Of a stretch of DNA of 22,370 nt, positions 7,629 through 14,196 are shown one piece after another. The DNA is from Eubacteriales bacterium (GTDB lineage Bacteria > Bacillota_A > Clostridia > Christensenellales > Aristaeellaceae). The position numbers and the translations under genes were made by a program. Each line of letters begins with the position of its first letter. Position 1 is the first letter of the stretch. Under the pieces are notes generated by a model. That model did not search any database, was not told the DNA's origin, and was given only the letters and a program-made list of their open reading frames with translations. The stretch covers positions 1 to 22,370 of the forward strand of contig JAQUXV010000009.1 of assembly GCA_028692205.1 (NCBI GenBank), given 5' to 3'.

Positions 7629-7947
7629 ACCAAACATCCGTTTGAAGCCGGGGTGCAGGCTGCGCTGTGTGAACGCGGCAGGCCAGCGATTTCCGCATGG
7701 AAGGAGAAACGTTGCTTTGAATACAAGGGGGATTTTCAACTCCGCGCATCGAAAGAAGAAGGAGGTTCTTCGCCGCCGGGCCGCTTTTGCGCACGCACAG
7801 GCTGCGAAGGGCAGCGTAGGCCGTTCAACGCCTGACAGGCAGGGACCGCGCTTGCCTACGCGCAGGCTGCGAAAGCCCGGAATGGAAACCAGGCCAGACG
7901 GGGGGTTCCCCGCCTCCGCCAAAGAAAAGACAGGACGGATCGATACT
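7629..7947. other. Gene-free stretch with short repeats upstream of the radical SAM gene
   Basis: I see no convincing gene in these 319 bases. The frames that stay open have unnatural composition and lack ribosome sites. CAGGCTGCGAA occurs at 7798-7808 and 7863-7873, a related CAGGCTGCG near 7653, and GCGTAGGC (7814-7821) can pair with GCCTACGC (7854-7861). It could be a structured leader of the radical SAM mRNA or a relic of a dispersed repeat. No recognised riboswitch was identified. Confidence 0.5.
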
Positions 7948-9072
7948 ATGAAGATTTCAAAAAAGGACGCGTTGTCCTGGTTCACTTTTTTTGCTGAGCT
8001 CCCGGAGGAGGAGGAACTGCTGACGCGCCAGCAGGAGATTGTATATGCGGTTTTCGCGCAGATCGAGGCGGCGGTTAACCAACGCAACGAGCGGCTTATG
8101 GCGGAGATTCCCCACCTGAAAACGCTTGAAAAGCGAACCTATTTTGTGGGCGACGAAAGCCGCTTCCCCGCGGGCTGCCGCTCCTGCCTGCTGGGCACCG
8201 GCTTAAGCGCGATTCGCAAGACCAACCGCTGCAATTTAGCCTGCAAATTCTGCTACGATTACGGTGCGCTGGATTGCCAGCCTCCGGTCGGCGAAGGCAT
8301 GTGGGAGATCGGCGGCACCAAATTCTACGAGAAGGATATCGACCTGCTTTTATCCATCCACAACAAACCCACCGGTATCTCCTACGTATATTTGGAGCCG
8401 TTTATGGAGATCGAAAAGTATTACGGCATCATTGCCGCCTTCCACAAAGCGGGCGTTCACCAGCATATGTACACCAACGGCACCCTTGCCACGGAAGAAA
8501 ACCTGAAAGCCCTTGCCGACGCGGGGCTGAACGAGCTGCGCTTCAACCTCGGTGCCACCAACTGCGCGGACAGCGTGATTGAGAACATCCGGCTGGCCAA
8601 GCGCTGCATCCCGTATGTGGGCATCGAAACGCCCATGACGCCGGAATTTTACTGGTCGTTCTTTAAGAAATTCCCGGCCATCATGGATACCGGACTCGAC
8701 TTTATCAACTGCGCCGAGCTGCATTTGAACGCCAACAACATCGACAATTACGAAGGCGAAAACATGTACATTTCCCGCCACGGCTACATCTCCCCCATCT
8801 GGAGCCGGGAGCTGACGCTGCAGATGATGAAGTTTGCCGACGAGGAAAACTGGGCGCCGGTGGTACACGATTGTTCCAACGACACTAAGTTCGCCCGGGA
8901 TTTGAACCTGCGCGCCAAGGAAGGCGGCTGGTTCGGCTCCAGCAGCTATGCCTGCGAGTTCGACCGGATTCCGTATTACGCCTTCTTGCCGATCCTGCAG
9001 GATGATTCGTTTGCCTTTATCGAAGAAGCACCTCTGCCGGAAGGCTACCGGCCGGGCGAGTTGATTTTTTAA
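7948..9072 (+). CDS. Radical SAM protein
   Basis: This is a 374-residue radical SAM enzyme. The [4Fe-4S]/SAM motif is CNLACKFC with Cys95, Cys99 and Cys102. A second pair, Cys77 and Cys80 (CRSCLLG), lies just before it, and there are further cysteines in the C-terminal half (VHDCSND, YACEFD), possibly for an auxiliary cluster. A partial TIM-barrel pattern follows (GISYVYLEPF, HMYTNGTLA, LNELRFNLG, VGIETPM). It would cleave SAM to a 5'-deoxyadenosyl radical; the substrate is unknown. The ATG at 7948 is chosen because the upstream frame looks non-coding; the ribosome site (AGGA, 12 bases away) is weak. No substrate peptide or partner gene lies adjacent. It ends at a strong terminator. Confidence 0.9.
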   Translation: MKISKKDALSWFTFFAELPEEEELLTRQQEIVYAVFAQIEAAVNQRNERLMAEIPHLKTLEKRTYFVGDESRFPAGCRSCLLGTGLSAIRKTNRCNLACKFCYDYGALDCQPPVGEGMWEIGGTKFYEKDIDLLLSIHNKPTGISYVYLEPFMEIEKYYGIIAAFHKAGVHQHMYTNGTLATEENLKALADAGLNELRFNLGATNCADSVIENIRLAKRCIPYVGIETPMTPEFYWSFFKKFPAIMDTGLDFINCAELHLNANNIDNYEGENMYISRHGYISPIWSRELTLQMMKFADEENWAPVVHDCSNDTKFARDLNLRAKEGGWFGSSSYACEFDRIPYYAFLPILQDDSFAFIEEAPLPEGYRPGELIF

Positions 9073-9138
9073 AACATTTACGTTCATGGGTAACCTCTGG
9101 CTGAACCGTTGGTGACTTCAGTTTGAATTCGGCTTAGC

Positions 9139-9171
9139 AAAAAAGCTCCGGTTCTGTTCCGGAGCTTTTTT
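9139..9171. terminator. Bidirectional Rho-independent terminator
   Basis: A-run plus stem AAAAAAGCTCCGG (9139-9151), a 7-base loop and CCGGAGCTTTTTT (9159-9171). It works on both strands, ending the radical SAM gene (plus) and the RidA-family gene (minus). Confidence 0.92.
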
Positions 9172-9224
9172 CGATCCTTTTCTTTATCAACAGTACGATA
9201 CCTTGCGGATGGTTCGGGAAGCAA

Positions 9225-9581
9225 TCACACCTTCCGATAGGCAATCGCGTCCACTTGAAAATCAATACCCTCCCGGATAAAATTGGTTTCGTACGCTTTT
9301 CTGGCCGGATATTTCCCGTGGAACCTTTCTTTGATAATATCGCCCAGATAGGAAAGATCCTCAATTTTCCGAAAAAGGCAATCCATTTTCACAACTGATT
9401 CCAGTGTCAGGCCGACTTTTTCCAGCCGTTCGCTCAGAATATCGAAAGCGCCGCTGATCTGCCGGTCAATGGCTTCCCCTTCATTTTTCATACAGTAACT
9501 GATGAAAACAAAGCTCCCGGCTTCAACAACAGCCGAATGCGCCCATGTTTCGTCAACCTCAGTTCTGATAATTTCTTCCAT
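9225..9581 (-). CDS. RidA/YjgF-family enamine/imine deaminase-like protein
   Basis: This 118-residue protein of the RidA (YjgF/YER057c/UK114) family is the right length for the chorismate mutase-like trimeric fold. Visible marks are AGSFVFISYCMKNE near the N-terminus, the helix QISGAFDILSERLEKVGLTLESVVKM, and YPARKAYE with the family's conserved Arg, followed by the final strand VDAIAY. Family members hydrolyse reactive enamines and imines from PLP enzymes or act on related amides; this one could be a RidA subfamily with another substrate. The ATG at 9581 follows AGAGGAG. It is probably monocistronic and ends at the shared terminator. Confidence 0.88.
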   Translation of the reverse strand: MEEIIRTEVDETWAHSAVVEAGSFVFISYCMKNEGEAIDRQISGAFDILSERLEKVGLTLESVVKMDCLFRKIEDLSYLGDIIKERFHGKYPARKAYETNFIREGIDFQVDAIAYRKV

Positions 9582-9629
9582 GTTGGGACTCCTCTCCGTA
9601 CAAGCACCGGTAAAGTTATGGACAAACTA

Positions 9630-9659
9630 TCTACAGCCATCCGGTTATTTTGATGTCAA
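9630..9659 (-). promoter_or_regulatory. Possible promoter of the RidA-family gene
   Basis: The minus strand shows a perfect TTGACA (9654-9659), but only TGTAGA (9630-9635) at 18-base spacing as the -10. The 48-base leader to the ATG at 9581 is reasonable. The weak -10 keeps confidence low. Confidence 0.35.
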
Positions 9660-9739
9660 CGACAGTATATCGCCCCCGGCGAAGTTGTGCAAGGAAAGCA
9701 TCGGCTAATCGGTTGCTGCGTTCTTTTTGCATAATTTCC

Positions 9740-10063
9740 TTTCCCGCAACCGTGGGTGGAGTGGCCGTAGGCGCTGCGGTTGTGAGCACGCCCGCTGTGG
9801 CGAACGTCGTTGACGTAAGCAAGTTCTACAACTTTGCCCTGCCCAGCAAGGGCGGTGCAGTAGAGCACATGCAAACGCGGCTCAACAACCCTGGGTATAA
9901 ATTAAACGTAGATCACGCTTTCGGAGCTCTTACGCCGGCCGCTGCAATGGACTTCCAGAAGAAAATCGATTTTACGGTTGACCGCGTTATTGGGCAGAAA
10001 ACGTGGGCTGCGCTCGCTGCAAAGCGCGCCGACAGCTTTCAAGTAAATTGGGCAGGTGGCTAG
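9740..10063 (+). pseudogene. Decayed endolysin tail: peptidoglycan-binding domain remnant
   Basis: The readable part (VVDVSKFYNFALPSKGGAVE onward, to the TAG at 10061) matches a PG_binding_1 domain: a G-V-x-x-M/LQ-x-x-LN start, GYKLNVDHAFG, FQKKIDF, TVDRVIGQKTWAAL. Such domains form the C-terminal end of phage endolysins and cell-wall hydrolases. Here no catalytic domain precedes it. The upstream frame is basic and low-quality, and there is no ribosome site before the TTG/ATG at 9650-9655, which overlaps a promoter of the opposite gene. Changes at usually conserved places (VDH for VDG, VDR for VDG) fit decay. It most likely marks the right end of an older prophage, as it lies directly left of the tRNA attachment core and points toward it. 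Confidence 0.65.
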
Positions 10064-10086
10064 CAACCAATTCCCGATGGGATGGC

Positions 10087-10104
10087 TTTGACTCCCGTTT
10101 TGAC
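10087..10104 (+). repeat. Arm-like repeat, copy 1 (left of att core)
   Basis: TTTGACTCCCGTTTTGAC, matching 16 of 18 bases of copy 2 at 10306-10323 in the same orientation. Each copy holds two TTTGAC units 12 bases apart, the pattern expected of integrase arm-type sites. The other reading is that copy 1 is a relic of an older integrase 3' end, since copy 2 lies in the last codons of the present integrase. Confidence 0.55.
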
Positions 10105-10163
10105 CCCTACAATGGTGGATAAAAGGGCTTAAAACGGATAAACCGCATAATATGGGCATAGTA

Positions 10164-10198
10164 AAACCCCCTCGAAACCTTATGTTTCAAGGGGGTTT
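10164..10198. terminator. Terminator downstream of the tRNA 3' end
   Basis: A 15-bp stem with one mismatch (10164-10178 with 10184-10198) and a 5-base loop. It carries AAACCCCC/GGGGGTTT ends, so it can act both ways. On the minus strand it lies just after the tRNA CCA end, where a tRNA transcript would stop. On the plus strand it would end the endolysin remnant. Confidence 0.8.
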
Positions 10199-10201
10199 GT
10201 C

Positions 10202-10246
10202 TGGTACGCCCGGTGCGATTCGAACGCATGGCCTTCAGAGTCGGAG
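10202..10246 (-). tRNA. 3' portion of a tRNA, probably tRNA-Arg(CCG): prophage attachment core
   Basis: Read on the minus strand this is the second half of a tRNA: anticodon loop CTCCGAC (anticodon CCG, A37), the anticodon stem 3' strand TCTGA, variable loop, T arm with TTCGAAT, acceptor strand CGGGCGT, discriminator A and encoded CCA ending at 10202. Upstream of the loop the sequence departs from any tRNA: no anticodon 5' strand, D arm or acceptor 5' strand. It is therefore a fragment, not a working gene. This is the classic product of a tyrosine-integrase prophage entering the 3' end of a tRNA gene. The intact copy should lie at the other end of the element, beyond the right edge. The 49-65 pair is an A-C mismatch. 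Identity as Arg is inferred from the loop and acceptor. Confidence 0.8.
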
Positions 10247-10300
10247 GGTGCCGGGTTTGATTTTGCGCCCTTTATAACGTAACGCCTTTCAGCAGTAAAG

Positions 10301-11470
10301 CTACGTTTGACTATCGTTTTGACTATTTAACTGCTTGTTTAGCAATTCCCCGACGGCTCTGGCCGCTCTTTTTTCTTTATCTTCAGACAGATGGGCATAT
10401 ATTTTCAGAATCATTTTCTCGTCCGCATGCCCCATCCATTTCATAGCGGTTTTAATATCAACATCCGCATTATAAAGCATTGTGCAATAAGTGTGACGGA
10501 AATCATGCGTACGGATATTGATTTCCTTCCAGGGAGGCAGCTTTCCTCCTTCTGCAATCAGATTTTTATGCGCCCTTGTGTGCCCATACCAACGTTTGTG
10601 GCAGCCGTTGAGCTGATACTCCAGCGCTGTTTTATAGCTTGACCAAAGGCTTTGGAAGGCGGATTCACTGAGATAAGTGCCTGAAGTTTCTTCGCAGCCG
10701 CTTTGACGGGTAACCAGCAACCCGTGCTTGCCTTCGATCGCATTTCGCAGCGGATCAAACAGGGGAACTTCTCTGATTCCGGCAGCTGATTTCGGGCATT
10801 TTCTTGTCGGCTGGTTGCTATTGAACGCTAACGCTTCTTTAACATGGATGATACTGTTGTTAAAATCCACATCTGTATCTATATTCAAGGCAAGCGCCTC
10901 GCCCCTTCTCAGACCGCCGTATAGCATGGCCATAACTGCCGGGGCAAAGGGATGCCTGCCGACCATGCTTTGGATGAGGCTAATTTCCCAAGGTTCCAAG
11001 GCGCGGTGCGTACCGTCCTCGCCTGCCGGACGCTTAACGTTAACGCACGGATTTCTATTGATATAACCGTCATCTACCGCCGCGGCAAACATGCTCCGAA
11101 TAATCATTGCGAATTTCCGGATATGAGAGCCGCTTTTACCCATCTGGGTATTATATAGCTCTTTAATGTCTGTAGCGGTTATATCACGCAAATGGGCTTC
11201 CCCATAAGTTTTGCAGAGGATGTTCAGATAATGCGCATAATCATTATAGGTTCGAACGCCTACTTCCGCCTTATAAACCCTGATCCACTTGGTTGCATAT
11301 TGTAAAATGGTAGGCCCATATGCTTCAAGAAGCGTGCCTTCTTTTTCCCGTCGCTTATACTCGTCCCGGGCTTCCAGCGCCTCATCGGACGTATGGCCAT
11401 AGAACGGAACCTCTTTATACCAGCACAGGTAACGACCGTCTTTCCGCCTTTTTAACGATTTCTTTGGCAA
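10301..11470 (-). CDS. int: Prophage tyrosine integrase
   Basis: This 389-residue site-specific recombinase has an N-terminal AP2-like arm-binding region (KDGRYLCWYKE...), a SAM-like core-binding domain at about 50-150, and a catalytic domain with R188 (GLRRGEAL), likely K227, H322 and R325 (HDFRHTY), H348 (MGHADEK) and nucleophile Y358. All active-site residues are present, so it should be functional. It would catalyse integration at, and with an excisionase excision from, the tRNA core 55 bases from its 3' end. The start is TTG at 11470, with GGAGG 9 bases upstream; an ATG further up is in another frame. The last codons contain the arm-like repeat copy 2. It is probably expressed at the end of the leftward lysogeny transcript. 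Confidence 0.96.
   Translation of the reverse strand: MPKKSLKRRKDGRYLCWYKEVPFYGHTSDEALEARDEYKRREKEGTLLEAYGPTILQYATKWIRVYKAEVGVRTYNDYAHYLNILCKTYGEAHLRDITATDIKELYNTQMGKSGSHIRKFAMIIRSMFAAAVDDGYINRNPCVNVKRPAGEDGTHRALEPWEISLIQSMVGRHPFAPAVMAMLYGGLRRGEALALNIDTDVDFNNSIIHVKEALAFNSNQPTRKCPKSAAGIREVPLFDPLRNAIEGKHGLLVTRQSGCEETSGTYLSESAFQSLWSSYKTALEYQLNGCHKRWYGHTRAHKNLIAEGGKLPPWKEINIRTHDFRHTYCTMLYNADVDIKTAMKWMGHADEKMILKIYAHLSEDKEKRAARAVGELLNKQLNSQNDSQT
10306..10323 (+). repeat. Arm-like repeat, copy 2 (inside the integrase 3' end)
   Basis: TTTGACTATCGTTTTGAC, 16 of 18 identical to the copy at 10087-10104. It lies 59 bases right of the tRNA core, within the integrase's last codons, a common place for integrase arm sites. 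Confidence 0.55.
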
Positions 11471-11504
11471 AACAAAATGCCTCCACGATCAAACAATATG
11501 GGTA

Positions 11505-11524
11505 CATCAGTTCTCTTATATATC
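11505..11524 (+). repeat. 20-bp direct repeat, copy 1 (integrase side of the cargo block)
   Basis: CATCAGTTCTCTTATATATC, matching the copy at 14197-14216 at 19 of 20 bases in the same orientation. On the minus strand it reads as a ribosome-site-plus-ATG stretch (AAGAGAACTGATG) ahead of the integrase leader. Confidence 0.75.
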
Positions 11525-11556
11525 GCCTTGCCTGTTTCGCAGACAAGGCGTTTTTT
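11524..11556 (+). terminator. Terminator-like hairpin facing away from the integrase
   Basis: CGCCTTG (11524-11530) pairs with CAAGGCG (11544-11550), extended by CTG/CAG inside, and is followed by six T on the plus strand. Its T-run points rightward although no plus-strand gene lies to its left. On the minus strand the hairpin follows the Cys-tail gene's stop after an A-run, but the trailing bases (ATATATAAG) are poor for termination. Confidence 0.7.
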
Positions 11557-12035
11557 CATTTGAGGCATCGCAGCAGCGGCCGGCAGCGGCAGCCCAAATG
11601 ATACGGAGGCACGTCCTCATACCGCATCAACGCGATCGGGATATCCAGCTCAGCCCGATCCTCACACCTGCCGCAGACATCCGTATCGCCAGCGCAGGAA
11701 ACCGAGTAATGCGTACAGTGGTCGCTTTCGTCGGAGATTTCTTTAACGCTGCGCGCCTTTTCGCACAGATAGAGAAGATAGAACGCGATATAGGAGCCCA
11801 TGCTGCTGTAGGCTTTGGGCTGATTATCCGGATGCGCTTCCACGAAATCCTCGCCCGGCGTGAAGCCACCCGGCTTATTGGCCAGCAGAAGCATGGCGAG
11901 CGTGGTGGCCGTAGCGTAGTCCTCGGACGTATTCAGCAGCAGCTCCGCGCAGGCACGGAACGCCTGCTTTTCCTGCTCGTTTGCCACAAACTCATCCATT
12001 GTGAATGCCTGCAGGATTTCATGATAGTTTGACAT
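11556..12035 (-). CDS. Cargo protein with Cys-rich MuF-like C-terminus (159 aa)
   Basis: This 159-residue cytoplasmic protein is not recognised as a whole. Residues 1-100 are helical and acidic. The end carries a cysteine cluster (SVSCAGDTDVCGRCEDR, then VPPYHLGCRCRPLLRC) whose C-x-x-C plus PP-x-H-x-x-CRC spacing resembles the zinc-binding tail of phage MuF/SPP1 gp7-type head proteins. Those are structural genes far from this position, so here it may be a reused metal-binding module. The ATG at 12035 follows AAGGAGG, which overlaps the end of the upstream gene (stop 12 bases before), so the two are coupled. Its GC content is visibly higher than that of the exported genes upstream. Function unknown. 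Confidence 0.7.
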   Translation of the reverse strand: MSNYHEILQAFTMDEFVANEQEKQAFRACAELLLNTSEDYATATTLAMLLLANKPGGFTPGEDFVEAHPDNQPKAYSSMGSYIAFYLLYLCEKARSVKEISDESDHCTHYSVSCAGDTDVCGRCEDRAELDIPIALMRYEDVPPYHLGCRCRPLLRCLK

Positions 12036-12047
12036 CCGGCAACCTCC

Positions 12048-12719
12048 TTACTTCTTTCCGGCTTCCGCTTGCAGCGCGGTAATCTCGTCCATTTTGATGT
12101 CGATCTGATTGAGCACATTTCGCACATAGAGCATCATCTTGCTTCTTTGCCGCGCCGTTGGACGCCCTGGGTAAAGCTGCGGCAGAGGAGCGGCTTCCCC
12201 GGAGACGTGCCTCTGCCTGGCTTCCTCCAGCAGATCCAGCGCATCGTCGAAGCGTTGTTCGCTGATCAACGAATCGACAAGACGGCACAGGTTCTCGTAG
12301 GTATCGCGGTACCGGTAGGCAGCTTCGAACGCATCCCGCGCCTCCCCGGCACGCTTTTCCAGCGCCAGCGCCTTGCCGCGGAACGAATAGATTACGGCAT
12401 GACGATTCGCGTTCGTATCCTCGTCAACATCCCCGACGCCGTCCATCACCGGGAGGATCTTCCCCGTCCAGAAGATCGTTTCTTTAGCCATATCGGCTCC
12501 GGCCCAATCGCACGCCTCGCAGATCAGCGCCAGCCCCTCAAGCTCGTCGGTATCTTTGCACAGGGAGATGATATACACGGCCAACAGGCGCCGGGAGGTG
12601 CAGCGCTTTCTGAGCGCTTTGCATTGCGGCAGCATCTCCGGCGGGGGCGGGACATTGAACTGGAAGAACGAATAGAAGGTGCGGGCAAATTGAACCTTGG
12701 ATTGGTTTCTTTTATCCAT
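12048..12719 (-). CDS. Cargo protein with TPR-like helical repeats (223 aa)
   Basis: This 223-residue soluble, all-helical protein has no signal peptide. Residues about 110-170 look like tandem tetratricopeptide-type hairpins (RGKALALEKRAGEARDAFEA, then YENLCRLVDSLISEQRFDDALDLLEEA), suggesting protein-protein contacts. The N-terminus is basic and aromatic (QFARTFYSFFQF) with a PPPPE turn. Cysteines in the middle (CKALRKRC, ICEACDW) may be structural. The ATG at 12719 follows AGGA. It lies 20 bases after the secreted protein gene and is closely coupled to the Cys-tail gene. A partner or scaffold for that protein is a reasonable guess, not shown. Confidence 0.72.
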   Translation of the reverse strand: MDKRNQSKVQFARTFYSFFQFNVPPPPEMLPQCKALRKRCTSRRLLAVYIISLCKDTDELEGLALICEACDWAGADMAKETIFWTGKILPVMDGVGDVDEDTNANRHAVIYSFRGKALALEKRAGEARDAFEAAYRYRDTYENLCRLVDSLISEQRFDDALDLLEEARQRHVSGEAAPLPQLYPGRPTARQRSKMMLYVRNVLNQIDIKMDEITALQAEAGKK

Positions 12720-12739
12720 GTCATTCCTATAGCTGTCGT

Positions 12740-13213
12740 TTATTTGAAGCCTAAGTCTTTTCCGCCTGAATAGGGGGAAAAAACAACGTTTCCCCTCTCC
12801 ACGATGATATAAGTACCCTTTGTCAATTCGAGGTCTACTGATTCAGGGTAATCTCCATTAAAATCAGCATAGTTTTTGAAGGTTTTACTCATAATCCCGC
12901 TAGAAAACAGATAATCACCATAATCTGCTGACTTCTTGCTTTCATCCAACGCCTTTGCCCAAGTCAGTATTGTGTACTCGGTGGGCGGAACAGAGATATT
13001 CCAATACCCCACAGGAATATCCCTGCCAATTTCATAGACTCCGATTGGCACAGTTACCTCTTCCCACTCGTTAGAGGACCATAACGCGAGATTTATCTTT
13101 TCTTTTAACGCAACAAGCTCGTCATAGCTCATTCCGGACAGGTCAACATCGGCAAGGGCCAAAGATGGGAGCAGCAAAGCCAGAACAAGGACTATAGCAA
13201 GTAACTTTTTCAT
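12740..13213 (-). CDS. Secreted cargo protein of a Clostridia-type family (157 aa)
   Basis: This 157-residue protein has a clean signal peptide (MKKLLAIVLVLALLLPSLALA, cleavage near residue 21). The mature start (VDLSGMSYDELVALKEKINL, then EWEEVTVPIGVYEIGRDIP) is a pattern I recognise from many exported proteins of unknown function in gut Clostridia. There, a short helix is followed by a beta-sandwich-like part with G-x-Y/W-x-x-G-x-D-I-P. The C-terminus is beta-rich (ELTKGTYIIVERGNVVFSP). It probably acts at the cell surface or is secreted. The ATG at 13213 follows AGAGGAG. It is AT-rich relative to the chromosome and to the next two genes. Function unknown. Confidence 0.82.
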   Translation of the reverse strand: MKKLLAIVLVLALLLPSLALADVDLSGMSYDELVALKEKINLALWSSNEWEEVTVPIGVYEIGRDIPVGYWNISVPPTEYTILTWAKALDESKKSADYGDYLFSSGIMSKTFKNYADFNGDYPESVDLELTKGTYIIVERGNVVFSPYSGGKDLGFK

Positions 13214-13265
13214 TTGGTTTCTCCTCTTTCCAATTTATTTAATAAAGCAAATTATATCCCGCTGT

Positions 13266-13706
13266 TTACAGCGCCCCTAAGTCATAAACGATTTCATCGT
13301 TTTGTAAGATCAACAAAGGAATACACGGATCATTCTCATCATAAAAACTGCCTGGAATAGAATAAGAGAGTGTAAAACTGACATCATCCGTTATATTATT
13401 GTTCTCAAGTTCTGTGATTATAGTCTGCATTTTCTTTTCAATTTCATGCCTGGCAACAGTCCACATCACTTTTTCGTTCTGATCAGAATCTACGCTCAAT
13501 GCTCCTTTAAAGGTTTCGTACGATGCATAGGTATTAATGATGTATGTCCCGCTTGCGGAATCATACCCGATCACATTATCTCCATATCCAAATGTATCTT
13601 TAATATAAGTGACAACGTCATCCGAATTGACAGATAACGCTAAGGCAGCAGGCGAGGAAATGGCAGCCACGGCAACTGCAAGAAACAAACAAAGAAACTT
13701 TTTCAT
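13266..13706 (-). CDS. Secreted cargo protein of unknown function (146 aa)
   Basis: This 146-residue protein has a Sec signal peptide (MKKFLCLFLAVAVAAISSPAALA, cleavage near 23). The mature part alternates helix and strand (VVTYIKDTFGYGDNVIGYDS, then SGTYIINTYASYETF, then a long helix MWTVARHEIEKKMQTIITEL). No catalytic motif or known domain is recognised. The ATG at 13706 follows AGGAGTG by 8 bases. It sits in a run of three exported-protein genes with short gaps (33 and 52 bases) and shares their AT-rich composition. Confidence 0.8.
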   Translation of the reverse strand: MKKFLCLFLAVAVAAISSPAALALSVNSDDVVTYIKDTFGYGDNVIGYDSASGTYIINTYASYETFKGALSVDSDQNEKVMWTVARHEIEKKMQTIITELENNNITDDVSFTLSYSIPGSFYDENDPCIPLLILQNDEIVYDLGAL

Positions 13707-13739
13707 TCATCATTCACTCCTATCAATATTCATAATTTA

Positions 13740-14156
13740 TTATTCGTATAACCTCTCTTCCAGGTCATCCACTGCATCCGTAAGGGAATTTATCATTGCA
13801 AACTGCTCTCCCATTTTATGCAATTCATTCTCGCTAATAGCAGATACGCAGCCTAGAATATAAATCGAAATTAATCCATCGCTCCAATTGCCTAAGTCAC
13901 TCGAAGGATTGGGGACTCCGTCAGACAACGCCTTTAACTGAGCGGTCGCATTGTCCGCCGACATCTTGTCAGACATATATTGTTGCATAATGTCAACAGC
14001 TTGCGTTCCAGCTTGAAAAGCAGCATCACTAATTGTCGACGATTGAGTTTTGATATCCGCTTCTTTGCCCTGGCATCCCGTCAACGACAAGAGAAGTATG
14101 AAAGTAGACATCAATGAGAATATCCGTTTCATTTGAGTAACAATTCTATTTTTCAA
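13740..14156 (-). CDS. Cargo lipoprotein (138 aa)
   Basis: The N-terminal hydrophobic segment ends in the lipobox LTGC, so a diacylglyceryl-modified, membrane-anchored lipoprotein facing outward is expected. The mature part is helical and polar (FQAGTQAVDIMQQYMSDKMS), with no recognised domain. The longest frame starts at TTG 14156 with GGAG 10 bases upstream. An in-frame ATG at 14132 (MKRIFSLM) gives a tidier signal peptide but lacks a ribosome site, so the TTG is listed with reservation. It is the first gene of the cargo block, just left of the 20-bp repeat at 14197-14216. Confidence 0.75.
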   Translation of the reverse strand: MKNRIVTQMKRIFSLMSTFILLLSLTGCQGKEADIKTQSSTISDAAFQAGTQAVDIMQQYMSDKMSADNATAQLKALSDGVPNPSSDLGNWSDGLISIYILGCVSAISENELHKMGEQFAMINSLTDAVDDLEERLYE

Positions 14157-14196
14157 TTATCATTCGCTCCAATCATTATTCTCCACCAGATGCGAT

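Noticed and set aside
7642..7947. 102-codon upstream extension of the radical SAM frame
   Set aside because: Arg/Gly/Pro-rich residues unlike the enzyme, and the normal fold starts at the ATG at 7948.
7602..8087. Minus-strand frame of 161 codons across the gap before the radical SAM gene
   Set aside because: It overlaps the radical SAM start antisense. Composition is Cys/Arg/Phe-rich with no domain and no ribosome site.
9650..9739. Start of the peptidoglycan-binding frame as a real gene start
   Set aside because: There is no ribosome site, it overlaps a TTGACA of the opposite gene, and no signal peptide or catalytic domain is present; kept only as a remnant.
10202..10246. Functional tRNA at the attachment core
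   Set aside because: The acceptor 5' strand, D arm and anticodon 5' strand are missing; only the 3' part is present.
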